The position numbers were made by a program, and so were the translations under genes. This document shows, piece by piece, positions 21,401-30,072 of a stretch of 64,000 nt of DNA. The stretch spans positions 816,001 to 880,000 of the forward strand of contig CANUEZ040000108.1 in assembly GCA_948099385.1 (NCBI GenBank), read 5' to 3'. Under the pieces are notes generated by a model. That model saw nothing but the letters and a program-made list of their open reading frames with translations, made no database searches and was not told where the DNA came from. Source of the DNA: Fasciola hepatica (Eukaryota; Platyhelminthes; Trematoda; Plagiorchiida; Fasciolidae). The first letter of the stretch is position 1, and each line of letters opens with the position of its first letter.

Positions 21401-24400
21401 GCAGACCGATGATCTGGCAAGCAGAAAGTACGTCACCGCTTGTCCAAAATCACGGACGAATTTGGGGCCAGTAAGTTTAAGTGCTTCTGTATGGTTCAGA
21501 AACATGCTCACTACGAGTGGAGGATCTGCGAAGTTTGTCAGTTTTTGAACACCGATGTCTTCGTAGCATTGCTCGAACCTGGTGGGAACACCGAATGAAC
21601 AATGCTGAGGTTCGGCGGAAAGTCTTAGATTCACGAACCAAATCATTAAGTTAAGTACTCTAGGTTACCAGGCTAAGATGATTGGGACATGTGTTGAGCA
21701 GGTCCCATGACAGGAGTCCTCAGCAATTAATATTTGCCTAGGCGGGTACCGGTTGAAGATGAGTAAGGGCAGCCAGTTCATGACACGGAAGAAAGGTATG
21801 AAAAAGCTCAACAGGGGACTTGGCCATGCAGGAGGGTCCAAGAGACCCTCCCACTCAGTGGTTATATGCATTAGAGAGAATGGCCAGGTGTCGCAATCAG
21901 TGGCCTTCGTGTATCCACAGGCTTTCTTTATCGGCTTGATACTAATATTTTTAGTTAGTATTTTGCTCCTTTAATATTGCTTTTGGAAAATCCACTTGCA
22001 TTCTTCATATCGAAAAGTCGGACGCCGCGAGCCGGAATCGAACCGGCGACCCTCCGCATACTGGGTAAATGCTCTACCAAATGATCGCGGTCCGAACGGT
22101 CCGGTGTGAATAATGCTAGTGAATAACCGATAAGGCGCAAACCACTATCCCAATGATACACAGTATCCGTCCTGGTTTTAATCATTGGGCTAGCCTCGTC
22201 GGTCACTTCCCAATGGGACGAACAGCATACAGATGAACGTGACCCATCGGACATGGAAATATATTCAGAGAATGTATTGTTGGCACGAGGAGCCTGAATC
22301 GTATGCTTTTGGAATATCCACTTGCATTCTTCACATCATTTCTCATTGTTCCCGACTGAGGCTGTTGCCAGGAGATAGCAACCAAACCACCGCACTCAGT
22401 GCATAGTCAATGGTTATCTGAATCGATGGGCCAACCAGTGACCTGAAGTTGTCTGGACCCACCGGATCCGAATCAACAAATCGGTTTCTAACTAGACCAT
22501 CCAGAGTCGCTCATTGATGAAAATTGTACCAACAAACCGAGATGGTTCGGCGGCAGAGTGTCTTCTTACTGGTACAAGATGGAAGGCTAAGAATAGTTTG
22601 TGTGTGCGTGTTTGCGACGTGTTGCACAAATTATGTAGGGTGCATAAAAAACGTAAATAATTGAAATTAGCAAACTGAAATATGATGGATAAGAATGAAC
22701 GTGAAACCAACCGATGACTTACAGCCGGAGGAATGAAATACCATCAGGAGAATCATAAACTCAGTTGAGACAAACCTAGGGTACGAGACTGCGCTATGAA
22801 GTAAAATGGCACGTTTTTTTGGTGATTACGAAACACAGCTGCCAGCCTAACCAAATATACAATTCTACACCCAAATAGCGGAGCGGAATTCGTTAGAAAA
22901 CATAAAAATGGGGGGTATTGTTTTGAACCGTCACACCCGCGCCAGTGAGGAGACTTTTTTGAATTCGAACTATTTCGACATATTGACACAAGATGACATT
23001 TTATGCACGATGCATAATCGTCATGACCAAATCCTGACCCAAAATCTTATTGGTCAACTGTTATTCACGGTCAGCTCTTTTGAGTGAGTTACCTGTTAGC
23101 AAACCCAGCTGGTTGATTCCCATCAGACGGCAGTTGGCATTTGGTTGGTTATACGGTTTACTCCAATTCAGGACAGGCAAAGATGCGCTGATGGGCCGCC
23201 GAACCATCGTGTTGTCTAGTAATCGAACCAGGCCGTCTATTGGTAGCGTGTCAGCCCGCTCCCTCACAGACATAACACCTCTCCGTAAACTTAGTTATTT
23301 TTTCAATGCTTAAAGTCGTGCTTAGTAAATATGGTACCAAAATAGCACCTGAGAAGTACCCGAAAGAGGGATTTCCATCTATGGCGCTTCTTGCGTACCA
23401 CAAACTGGCCAGTACTGCTGCAGTTGATGGTGATGATTTGGCTGTGGAATTGTTGTTAAATTATTAGGAGTTAAGCGTAGTTGATTTGCTGAACGTTTGA
23501 TTATAGGTGTAAAAATTCGTAACATTATTTTTTAAATTGCTGATTTTTTTCACCAGCTAAAGTAGGCAGTGCTATTATTCACTGTCTAATGACAAAGTGA
23601 CATTTGTATTAGCTGTGAAATTTCGAAATCGGGAATAAAATGTTGCACAAACTTTATATTCTCTCTGCCAATTCTGCCCTGAGCACAGGTGAGATTAATG
23701 AAAAATGGATGGACTACCAGGTAGCTTGGCCGTTAGATTTGGCGTGCTGTATCGGTGTGATTCTTTTGGATTTTATTCGTCGTGCCCGTCGCATGGATTA
23801 TCATATGCATGACGCAGCTCCCATGTTCAGTATGAGCTTGTTGCAGTTCACTGTTGGTGAGTTTCTATCGTCATAAACGATTCTGTACGGATGATGATGA
23901 TGATGAACATCATCACCACTTAGTTAACCTGGATTATAGTAATAATAATAATAATAATAATAACAATGATAATAATAATAATAGTCATTCACAACTGATG
24001 TAAACAAAGTATCATTTTCAATTCGTGTTATCCTTTTTCTCGATCATCATAGTTAGAAACCCACTTTATTCGTCAGACCGTTTTTGATGGTTAGTGGAGC
24101 TCAGAAACAAATTTTTATTTTTGATTGTTCTTTCTAGATTATGACGATATCAGTTGTACTTCTGATGACCATACCTGCGCCTCGCTCGTATGGAAAGTGT
24201 GCTTCAGAATTTCACGTTCTTTATGTTCTGTGTTATAACCTTCGAAAGAAACTCGTGACTAGCATGAAACCTCATTTTCAAAATTGGCATGAACTGCTCA
24301 AACATCACAAGTGGCACACTTGGGTGGTTCTCACAGGACCGCACTATAAAAACATGCAGTAGAAATTATGCGACCAATCTTGCCAGATTGATTTCTGAGA

Positions 24401-25303
24401 TTTCCATGTTATCTGAGGATCACCGTTGTGCAATGTTTTCAAGTCGCATCTCTGACATCAGTAGGACATTACTTTTCACATATGGAATCGTTTATCAGTA
24501 TGGCAAATAAATTTATACTCTATAAAGAAGATAGAAGACAAATGCTGCGAGATGAATCGCTTTAGTGTGAGTTCAGCCCGGAGCCTACCATGACTTTAAC
24601 CAATCACGAGAAAACCACACACAAAATTAGACCCACACTTGTATCAATAAGTGCCAAAGTTACAAGAACGTGCCTTCATATTTTCTGTGCAATGTTCTAC
24701 GTTCACGACCGGCGAGAGAATACGAAAGAAATCTTTCTCTCATCATTTGTCTTCTGTCTTGTTCAAATTCACTACCAGATACGACTGCTTTAACTTATAT
24801 TTACTGGTAAATGATATACCGATTACGTGATCTTTCCATCAAATTTTGCCTCAGCTAGTGGTAAAATTTGGAGAAAAATAAATTGCCGTATATCAAAAGG
24901 TTTTAAAGATGAGTGAATACTGATTATGATAAAAGTATAACTACGCAACAAGTGCTTTCAGGAAATTTAACCGAGGGATGTAATCCATTTATAAGGCAAA
25001 GCCCAGCTTGTACAAGAGTAATTATGTTTTGCTTTTGCATCCTCTCTCTCTCCTTTCGTACTCACTGCAGCATGTCTACGTGCGGTTGAAACGTTTTTTT
25101 ATTACAATTTACTGACTGGTATCTCGGTGGTTCTAAGTCGAGTGAACAAAGCGGTGAAGCGAAGGGCGATTGAGGAGAAACAACATATTCCATTGACTTT
25201 CTGTTTAGAACCACCAAAAATTCACTTTGCTGTATCCATGCTTGGAGTGTTCATGTCAGTATTGGATGTTACTTTAATTTTAGACTATATGGATCCAGTC
25301 TAA
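9360..25303 (+). CDS. four-exon multi-pass membrane protein, unknown
   Basis: Exons 9360-9771, 23316-23429, 23689-23856 and 25071-25303 join in phase 1 at all three junctions and total 927 nt, giving 308 residues ending LDYMDPV and TAA. Donors are GTGAGT, GTGATG and GTGAGT; acceptors include GCCCTGAGCACAG and a long CT tract before CACTGCAG. ATG 9360 follows an in-frame stop at 9288; Met22 is an alternative start. Hydrophobic segments lie near residues 50-72, 188-205, 221-252 and 283-303. NLT (95-97) and NGT (126-128) are possible glycosylation sites in a loop with CLEGPGDDC. Exon 2 could instead begin at an ATG at 23306, making a shorter 174-residue product. AATAAA is at 25561. No family recognised; the membrane location is inferred from hydrophobicity. 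The 13.5-kb first intron is full of transposons. Confidence 0.7.
9772..10599. other. intron 1, nothing recognised
   Basis: AT-rich sequence between the first exon and the LINE fragment. No exon or repeat was identified. Confidence 0.4.
10600..11059 (+). mobile_element. CR1/Jockey-like LINE fragment (RT 3' part)
   Basis: Reads weakly as the GVxQxxVSSPF block (about 10620), a SGLTL-like block (about 10795: GLTLSSSRCSDCVF), then KFVKYLGALL..FHWS and a CFQCRKPRHL-type stretch corresponding to the 'IRRLR' region. Several frameshifts. The sequence stops exactly at the left end of the foldback element (11060). Related to the LINE at 17250-20120. The CFQC...H stretch mimics a zinc knuckle but is explained by the LINE alignment. 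Confidence 0.6.
11060..11533 (+). repeat. left arm of foldback element
   Basis: 474 bases, inverted copy of 13433-13906 with one mismatch. Confidence 0.95.
12966..13375 (-). CDS. coding-like fragment inside foldback core
   Basis: After a minus-strand ATCAATAG at about 13376, about 135 codons stay open. The first half is hydrophilic and coding-like (it includes DPIRMNTDKHFVLDHAEMVQ), and a possible donor GAA|GTAATG follows at about 13150. Beyond that the peptide looks non-coding. It may be one exon of a captured host gene. No family recognised, no start codon, and the frame runs into a different one near 13320 in the neighbouring open stretch. Confidence 0.3.
13433..13906 (-). repeat. right arm of foldback element
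   Basis: 474 bases, inverted copy of 11060-11533 with one mismatch. The near-identity implies recent formation or gene conversion. Confidence 0.95.
13907..14479. other. intron 1, nothing recognised
   Basis: No exon, transposon motif or RNA gene seen. The LINE cut off at 11059 does not resume here. Confidence 0.4.
14480..14790 (+). mobile_element. RTE-like LINE 3' end, fragment
   Basis: Shares blocks with 21760-21890 (AAAGGTATGAAAA, then CCCTACTCAGTGGTTGGAT, which reads PPTQWLDT as in the C-terminal GPRDPPTQWL block of fluke RTE-like LINEs). It ends in the tail repeat also present at 5640 and 22370. Confidence 0.55.
14791..15373. other. intron 1, nothing recognised
   Basis: AT-rich with no coherent frame or repeat recognised. 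Confidence 0.4.
15374..15442. repeat. (TA)n microsatellite
   Basis: 69 bases of pure TA, about 140 bases beyond the 3' end of the minus-strand LINE at 15580-17245. Confidence 0.95.
15580..17245 (-). mobile_element. RTE-like LINE, RT to 3' end, decayed
   Basis: Minus-strand frames give the RT in order. SIVVPIFGK..HSGCDNHRG is near 17000; motif A reads FLEIRSAFDYVDRTALW (about 16725-16775); motif B reads VCPISPFLFNFAIDDVL (about 16560); motif C reads YANDIALPSDNEQAL (about 16430), where Asn replaces the first catalytic Asp of the usual YADD. Then comes a YLGSLI block (about 16255), RLSVFDS..LRSVSLVSWEHRVSN, RWLGHVFRM (about 15880) and a GWGPKG-type C-terminus. Frameshifts separate several blocks and the endonuclease is missing, so it is inactive. 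It lies in intron 1 of the membrane-protein gene, antisense to it. Confidence 0.85.
17250..20120 (-). mobile_element. CR1/Jockey-like LINE, endonuclease plus RT
   Basis: Endonuclease: a 272-codon open frame (19147-19965) with CIQELWL (catalytic Glu), VVVDFNHAP (Asp kept, preceding Gly replaced), LDRIITNHPDLF and TSDHALIII (Asp and His kept). Reverse transcriptase: a 216-codon frame (18310-18960) with PIAITSSAVKL, QFAYKPTRCTLDAV and motif A FLDYSSVFD. Further along are motif B GFLQGAALSPFLF (about 18160) and an intact KYADDVVL motif C (about 18080), then VKYLGVTIS (about 17850) and a 162-codon C-terminal frame (17352-17840). Only a few shifts and stops break it, so it is younger than the neighbouring RTE-like copy. 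Related fragments are at 10600-11059, 26560-27500 and 63540-63835. No ORF1 was recognised upstream. Confidence 0.85.
20300..20560. repeat. dispersed repeat, probably LINE 5' region
   Basis: Matches 33240-33410 in blocks: GAACTGGC.AACCGTGAGC, then CTTCACAGA.T.TTTCACTCA and a shared GTGACT..G.TTGAAAT-like stretch. A related GTCAAGCTGCAGTCTCAT stretch lies at the 5' edge of the LINE at 60970, which suggests a LINE 5' UTR. Confidence 0.5.
20561..21247. other. repeat-like, nothing named
   Basis: No coding exon or domain recognised. The sequence appears continuous with the repeat debris on either side. Confidence 0.35.
21248..21646 (-). repeat. dispersed repeat with 132-codon open frame
   Basis: The minus-strand frame includes GVPTRFEQCYEDIGVQKL, which recurs as GVPIGFKQCYEDFGVHIPT at about 32790 on the plus strand and, more decayed, near 4630-4690. 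A frame conserved across three copies means it once encoded protein, probably in a retroelement, but I recognise no domain. Confidence 0.5.
21660..21960 (+). mobile_element. RTE-like LINE C-terminus and 3' end
   Basis: Reads GGPRDPPTQWLYALERMAR at about 21835-21890, the conserved C-terminal block of RTE-like LINEs in flukes, after a segment homologous to 14490-14600. Heavily truncated. Confidence 0.6.
21979..22337 (-). mobile_element. tRNA-headed SINE between 33-bp direct repeats
   Basis: On the minus strand, 22092-22020 looks like a tRNA. It has a D-arm-like ATTTGGTAGAGC, a perfect 5-bp T-arm around TTCGATT (22031-22047) and an acceptor-like GACCGCGA / TCGCGGCGTC pairing with one bulge. About 210 bases of non-tRNA body follow. 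The element sits between direct repeats 21979-22011 and 22305-22337 that agree at 31 of 33 positions. The anticodon stem is poor, so a working tRNA is unlikely. Confidence 0.7.
22338..22440 (+). repeat. LINE 3'-tail-like dispersed repeat
   Basis: Third copy of the GCAACCAAACCACCGCAC...GCAT tail seen at 5640 and 14740. Confidence 0.5.
22441..23305. other. intron 1, nothing recognised
   Basis: The plus-strand open frame ending at 23311 overlaps exon 2 in another frame and has no support of its own. Confidence 0.35.
23885..23990. repeat. (GAT)n and (AAT)n microsatellites
   Basis: A short GAT run (about 23891-23908) and a longer interrupted AAT run (about 23938-23984) in the last intron of the membrane-protein gene. 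Confidence 0.9.
24138..24238 (+). CDS. possible alternative last exon
   Basis: Strong acceptor (TTGATTGTTCTTTCTAG) and correct phase to join exon 3 of the membrane-protein gene (23856). It would add 33 residues starting with Asp then YDDISCTSDDHTC and stop at TAA 24236. AATAAA lies at 24508. Using it would replace the last two hydrophobic segments with a short Cys-rich tail. It could equally be a decoy site in the intron. Confidence 0.3.
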
Positions 25304-25560
25304 CATGAGATATTAAGTTTCATCGCTTGTCTTTGCAAACTGTGTCTGCATGTCTCTTTGTATGAATGTTCACACTTCAGGTTGACGAACACGCTTATTC
25401 TGGCGGAAACATTGTTCCAATATTTAAATACAGATACAGATTAGTTTGCAGTGGAGTTGTGTTTTCATCTCACCCTTCATCATGGTTACAGTATGGGGGG
25501 CGAACTCTGTAGTCGTCTCAGGGGACCCGACTACACTGTCCGTAGAAAGTGTAAACCGTG

Positions 25561-25566
25561 AATAAA
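25561..25566 (+). terminator. AATAAA poly(A) signal
   Basis: Lies 258 bases after the stop codon of the membrane-protein gene; first AATAAA found downstream. Confidence 0.5.
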
Positions 25567-26361
25567 CCTGACATTTGCGTTGGAAAACCATTTACGAATC
25601 GGATGAGCCTGGATCATCGATAAGTTGAACAACAGAGTGGGTAATGATGATGCTTCCATAAGGTTTGTGCGGATGGCACTTGAAACAATTGATGCGAACG
25701 AATAGGGAGCTTAAATGTCGTTTCACAATTGTAGAGGGTTGCTCTCTAACTTATTTCCGATAATCACATGCACGTACATATTAGTTCATTTTCGTCAAAT
25801 TAGTTAAGTCAAGCGACAGGGCGGTTTTGTCAAAGCATCAAGGAGTGGAAGCCGGTCTAGTTGGGGTACAGTAACACAAAAACCATCTTCAGCGTGACGT
25901 TAACTCATCTCGTTTATTCTCGACACCAAGTAAAATGAAGGGACATCTTCAAAGTAATTTACACGGTCCCATCGAGTGAGACAGAAGCCATTCACAATCC
26001 ACACTTGGCAACAGCGGGAGCAGTTGTGATTCGCCTTTGCAGAACGATCAATTTGTTCTCAAAACCGATTTGTCAAACCACCTCCGTTGTCATGGTCTAG
26101 AATCACAATTGAACCAAAATGGGATGCGACCTATTGCGTGATAATCTGCCGAATCAGAAAGTCATCAGACCCGAATCAAAGTAGTTTAACTAAAATCGCG
26201 GTGTCCCCTTCCTTCGCTATATTTTTGAAACCTCCACAGGATCCTTTTCATCCCCCAGCAACGCTGTAAATAACACTGTGCCGAACCAATCATTTAGTTT
26301 ACGTTACCGGTGAACATCAATATGCGGTTATACAAGTAACTGTATTAGAAGACGAGTGCAC
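25567..26361. other. intergenic, nothing recognised
   Basis: No exon or mobile-element motif seen. Confidence 0.4.
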
Positions 26362-26490
26362 AAGCGGTGGGCAAATGGTCATCTTGGCGGGGCCTTCGAC
26401 CCTTCGGTCCCGGGTTCGAGTCCTGATTTCTTCGTCGGTCACTCCCCGATTGGCAGCCCCAAAATGGCACCATATTGGTAAATCCCCCAA
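26362..26490 (+). mobile_element. tRNA-derived SINE, family B
   Basis: Starts with a GTGGGCAAATGGTCATC-type head, has a B box GGGTTCGAGTCC (26412-26423) and a CACTCCCCGATTGGCAGCCC body. A diverged copy is at 35385-35510. Confidence 0.65.
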
Positions 26491-26559
26491 TAATTTAAGC
26501 CAGTAAGCTAGGTGTGCCTCTCTTGACTACACTTTGGCCTTTGACGTTGTACCACGCTG

Positions 26560-27500
26560 AATTCTTCCCAAAACAGTAGACTCTTTTGACTGTCCCGCAT
26601 ATTTACTAAGTTGGTGGAAAGACTTTACCCGGAAAAACACTGTGCACCAAAGTAGGCAGAAAAGTCTCCACACATCTGTTAACTGGTGCAGGCGTACTTC
26701 AAAATTCTATTCTTTCCCCACATTTGTTTTCAGCATTCATTAGCGATTTCCCTGTCTCATACCCAGCCCTCATCTTTAAATACGCCGATGGCGTTGTTTT
26801 AGCTATCTCTGTTTCAAATGGATCAGACTTCTATGAATTCACCGCAAATCTTTCACATATTCAGAAATTTCCTGTACAATCTGGTCTTCTGTTGATCAGT
26901 AATCAATGTGAAGAACGTACTTTTTCCACCACTCGTTCCCGATTCATTGAAGACACTTCCACCATTAATTCTGTTCCCCCCGCACGTATCAACCATGTGA
27001 GATATCTTGATGATATACTGCTGCATTATCTGCATTAGTCTTTGCACATTGAATTTGCAGTAGGAAAATTGCGTCGCTTGTTGTGTTAATTTAGAAATCT
27101 TCGGCAATTCAGTGCTTCACAGTCTGTTATTTCCACTTTTTTAAAACATTTTATGTTACCTATCATTTTGTTGTTGTTCCCCTCTCATTTTACCAGGATT
27201 ACTGGAAAGGAATTTCATCACTTCGTAGAGGCTTAGGCACCGTGAGTATTGTTTCTTCTTTGATGTTAAGTGACCTAATCTTGGAGCTATACGCTAACAA
27301 ACTAACAGCTTCCTTTACGTTCGCACTGGAAATCCCTTCCGATACTTCACACTCATTGCTTTTTTTATCTTGCTCTTTGTCAGTTCCACTCATCGTCCCG
27401 GTCTACTTATAAACCGCTTTGCCGCGGATTGTCGTTGTTTAGGAATTCCTTTGTTCCGCTTCTAGCACGTGCCCTAACAAACACGAACGTCATTCTGACT
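26560..27500 (+). mobile_element. CR1/Jockey-like LINE fragment
   Basis: Same family as the copy at 17250-20120. Reads GAGVLQNSILSPHLFSAFISD (about 26685-26745, motif B), KYADGVVL (about 26778, motif C with the second catalytic Asp changed to Gly), a YLDDILL block, KLRRL...LRQFSASQSVIS..LPIIL (27062-27170) and a C-terminal SFVPLLARALTN (about 27445). Stops and shifts throughout; 5' truncated and dead. Confidence 0.8.
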
Positions 27501-27603
27501 GGAATGAGATCCCGTTTTGTTCAGCGAATTATTTTGGCGTATTTTCTGGTTGAAAAGCGTTGTATAACTACGCTCAAGCTGTATAAAATATATCTCATAC
27601 AGA

Positions 27604-27926
27604 CATCTTGTCATCTTTCGTCATCAGATTGGTCCTGGTCAAGCACTCAGAGTGATGGCACGAAATCGGAATTTAAAGCTCCTAACCTTTTGTGCCACTG
27701 TACTGATAAGTAGATTTAGACCTCCAATGTGTGCACAGAAACTTTTGATTCACAATGTGCGTTGCCGTGGAGGTAGCCAATCAGATTTACCGGACAGTTT
27801 CCTAATTCCGTTGTGCTGCTCTGTGCCCCATTCGAACACGAATCCGCATGTTTTACTTACGCGATTGATTTGAATAAAAGAAATGCTTGCATCTCGTAAT
27901 TTATGTCTTATATCTGTTCTGATAAA
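27604..27926 (+). mobile_element. Penelope-like element 3' end
   Basis: Homologous to 48540-48878: HRIDPGQAFRV- and CAQKLL.HNV-like blocks (here SDWSWSSTQS in a shifted frame, then MCAQKLLIHNV), then the common 3' tail ATCTCGTAATTTATGTCTT. Begins downstream of the GIY-YIG catalytic region, so it is 5' truncated. Single orientation, unlike the copies at 45.4 and 47.8 kb. Confidence 0.75.
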
Positions 27927-30072
27927 ATGAGTGGTCCAGTTAGCAATGTTGATCACTGTTGGTGTTTTTGTGACACCAGAACTAATGAACTTTTGTGAAC
28001 TAACTTGAACATAACAGTGGCTTGCAACATTGTGACACATTTCTGCCACATTTTGTTTCATTCTGATTCACCCAGAATATGGGAAATTGAACATGTCAGT
28101 TAGGGAGGCAAAAAAACCGTAGTTCTAAACAAATAGGGAATTGGTTTCTGAGCTCACTTTGTTTCCCACACGTTATTGCCCCGGTATCACACGTTTTGCT
28201 CCGGGGAAATACCCAAGTTGATATTAATAAGAATACTGGAAGTGAATGAAGAAAATAAAGAATAAACGTGAATAGACGGAGTAAACGAATTTGAAAAACA
28301 TGCGCCAAAGTCCAGAAGACAAATCTGTTCTTCCAGCGGAGAGCAAAGCCAGTTTTGCATCCTTTCCGAGACTGAGTATTTGGCTCCATTCGCCGAATCA
28401 GCTACCATATCTCGCCTCATGTGAAAGTACCAGCTTTTTGTGATGGTACCGGTGATCTTGTCACGATTCAGTCTCAAGTTAGACAAAGCTGATCTGCTCC
28501 ATGGATAAACCGAAAGTACGTTTGGATTCCACTTTGAGGCATACAGTGTGTTCTGGCATTTGTAAAAAATTGAAAAACTAATATAACTAAATTAATTTCT
28601 GAAATGTTCATGTGAGCTGCTGATAATGAATGGTGGCAAAATCCATATTATTGATATTTGGTGGCGTAGATAAATATCTTTTTTCGAAGGCAGAAATTCT
28701 TCACGTTGAACAACGAGATGAAGAAGAGTGATATCCAAGAAAGATGTTTTATTACCCAGTGCATCTTCATACTGGGGTAACTCACAAAAATGTGAATAAC
28801 AGAAAAAAGTGGTAAGTTATGAGACCTTTTTTGCAGAGCTAACACCGCAGTGAGTTGCTCCACAGTTAGTATCCTGAAAGATCTGGTTGCTTCCCGACAG
28901 GCGAATTTTGCATTCACAATTCGATGAGAACTACAATTACCTCTGTTAAGCTGTTGGTGATAAGAATGTCAGTAGTTCAACAAAGCAAGGGGGACAAATA
29001 ACTCTTCTTGATTGCCCAATTAGGGTTGGCAACAATTGATGGTGGTCGATTTTGTAAACCGAACGGGTACGGTGTTTTGTTGAAGAGAACAACTTTGTCA
29101 GATGTGGTCAAGTCTAATCAACGTCCTATCTCTATTATTTGACTACCGTCAGTGTAATTGGTTCACGAGTTTTCTGACCCAGGAGGCGATGTTTTGTGAT
29201 CTAAGCAGTCACTCGGTTATCTGATGCTTCTAGTGTAGTGAATCATGCAGCATATACCGGTTGGTAGGCGTGCTTGTCCCAGGAGAAAAAAAGCTGCTGA
29301 TTTGAGAGTCAGACGGTCAAGGTTAACATGAAATGGCGCATATTTGAGAAATAGCTGTGACACGTCCTCAGTTAGCAATTGCGGTTATTTGGTTTTTGCT
29401 GATAAATCTTGTTCTGCTTTCTATAATTTACCTTAAAGTGTTACGCGCTATTTACGGGTGCAACGAACTCTTAGCTATACGGAACTTTTGGGGACTAATT
29501 ACCCGAGGTCATACCACCAGGCACGTCTGCCCATCACATCCAATACAATGTAATATTGATTACTAGTCAGTAATTCCATATTTCGGTCAAGTGATGAAAA
29601 ACTGCGTACTCAGTGTGACTTCTACTCGTCCTCTTTATTTCGAGCAAAATCAGGGTTTCGAGTGGCTTATCGTTCATGCATTTTCGTTTCGTAACTCCCT
29701 TGGCGCTAAACTTTGTTAGGCTTCACATCGTTATCACTCCAAAGCGAACGGCTTTCAACCATATGTAACTCGAAGATACAAACCACGAATTGTTGTAACG
29801 GCTTTGTAAACACTTGAGTCTGCACCAAAATTCTGAATGAAAAATCACAGGTTGTGTATCTTGAAAATAGTTTCTGGCACATGAAACTAAAACTTATTTT
29901 CTTCCCGGGTAATTTTTTCTTTGGGTGGATGAGAACGCTACCACATCATGACTACATCCCCATAGTAGCCGAAAAAGCCGGTTTCAAAAGTCCTTTTGTT
30001 CACTCTTTCCTATCCACTTTCATTCATTGATCGACCCATCAGTGTGTGATAATATTCCACTTCAATTATTCA
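27927..30072. other. nothing recognised over 2.1 kb
   Basis: Several short open frames on both strands lack splice context or domains. No RNA gene or repeat seen. Confidence 0.4.

Noticed and set aside
22020..22092. Functional tRNA gene on the minus strand
   Set aside because: T-arm is perfect but the anticodon stem is poor, the acceptor has a bulge, and a SINE body and direct repeats surround it.
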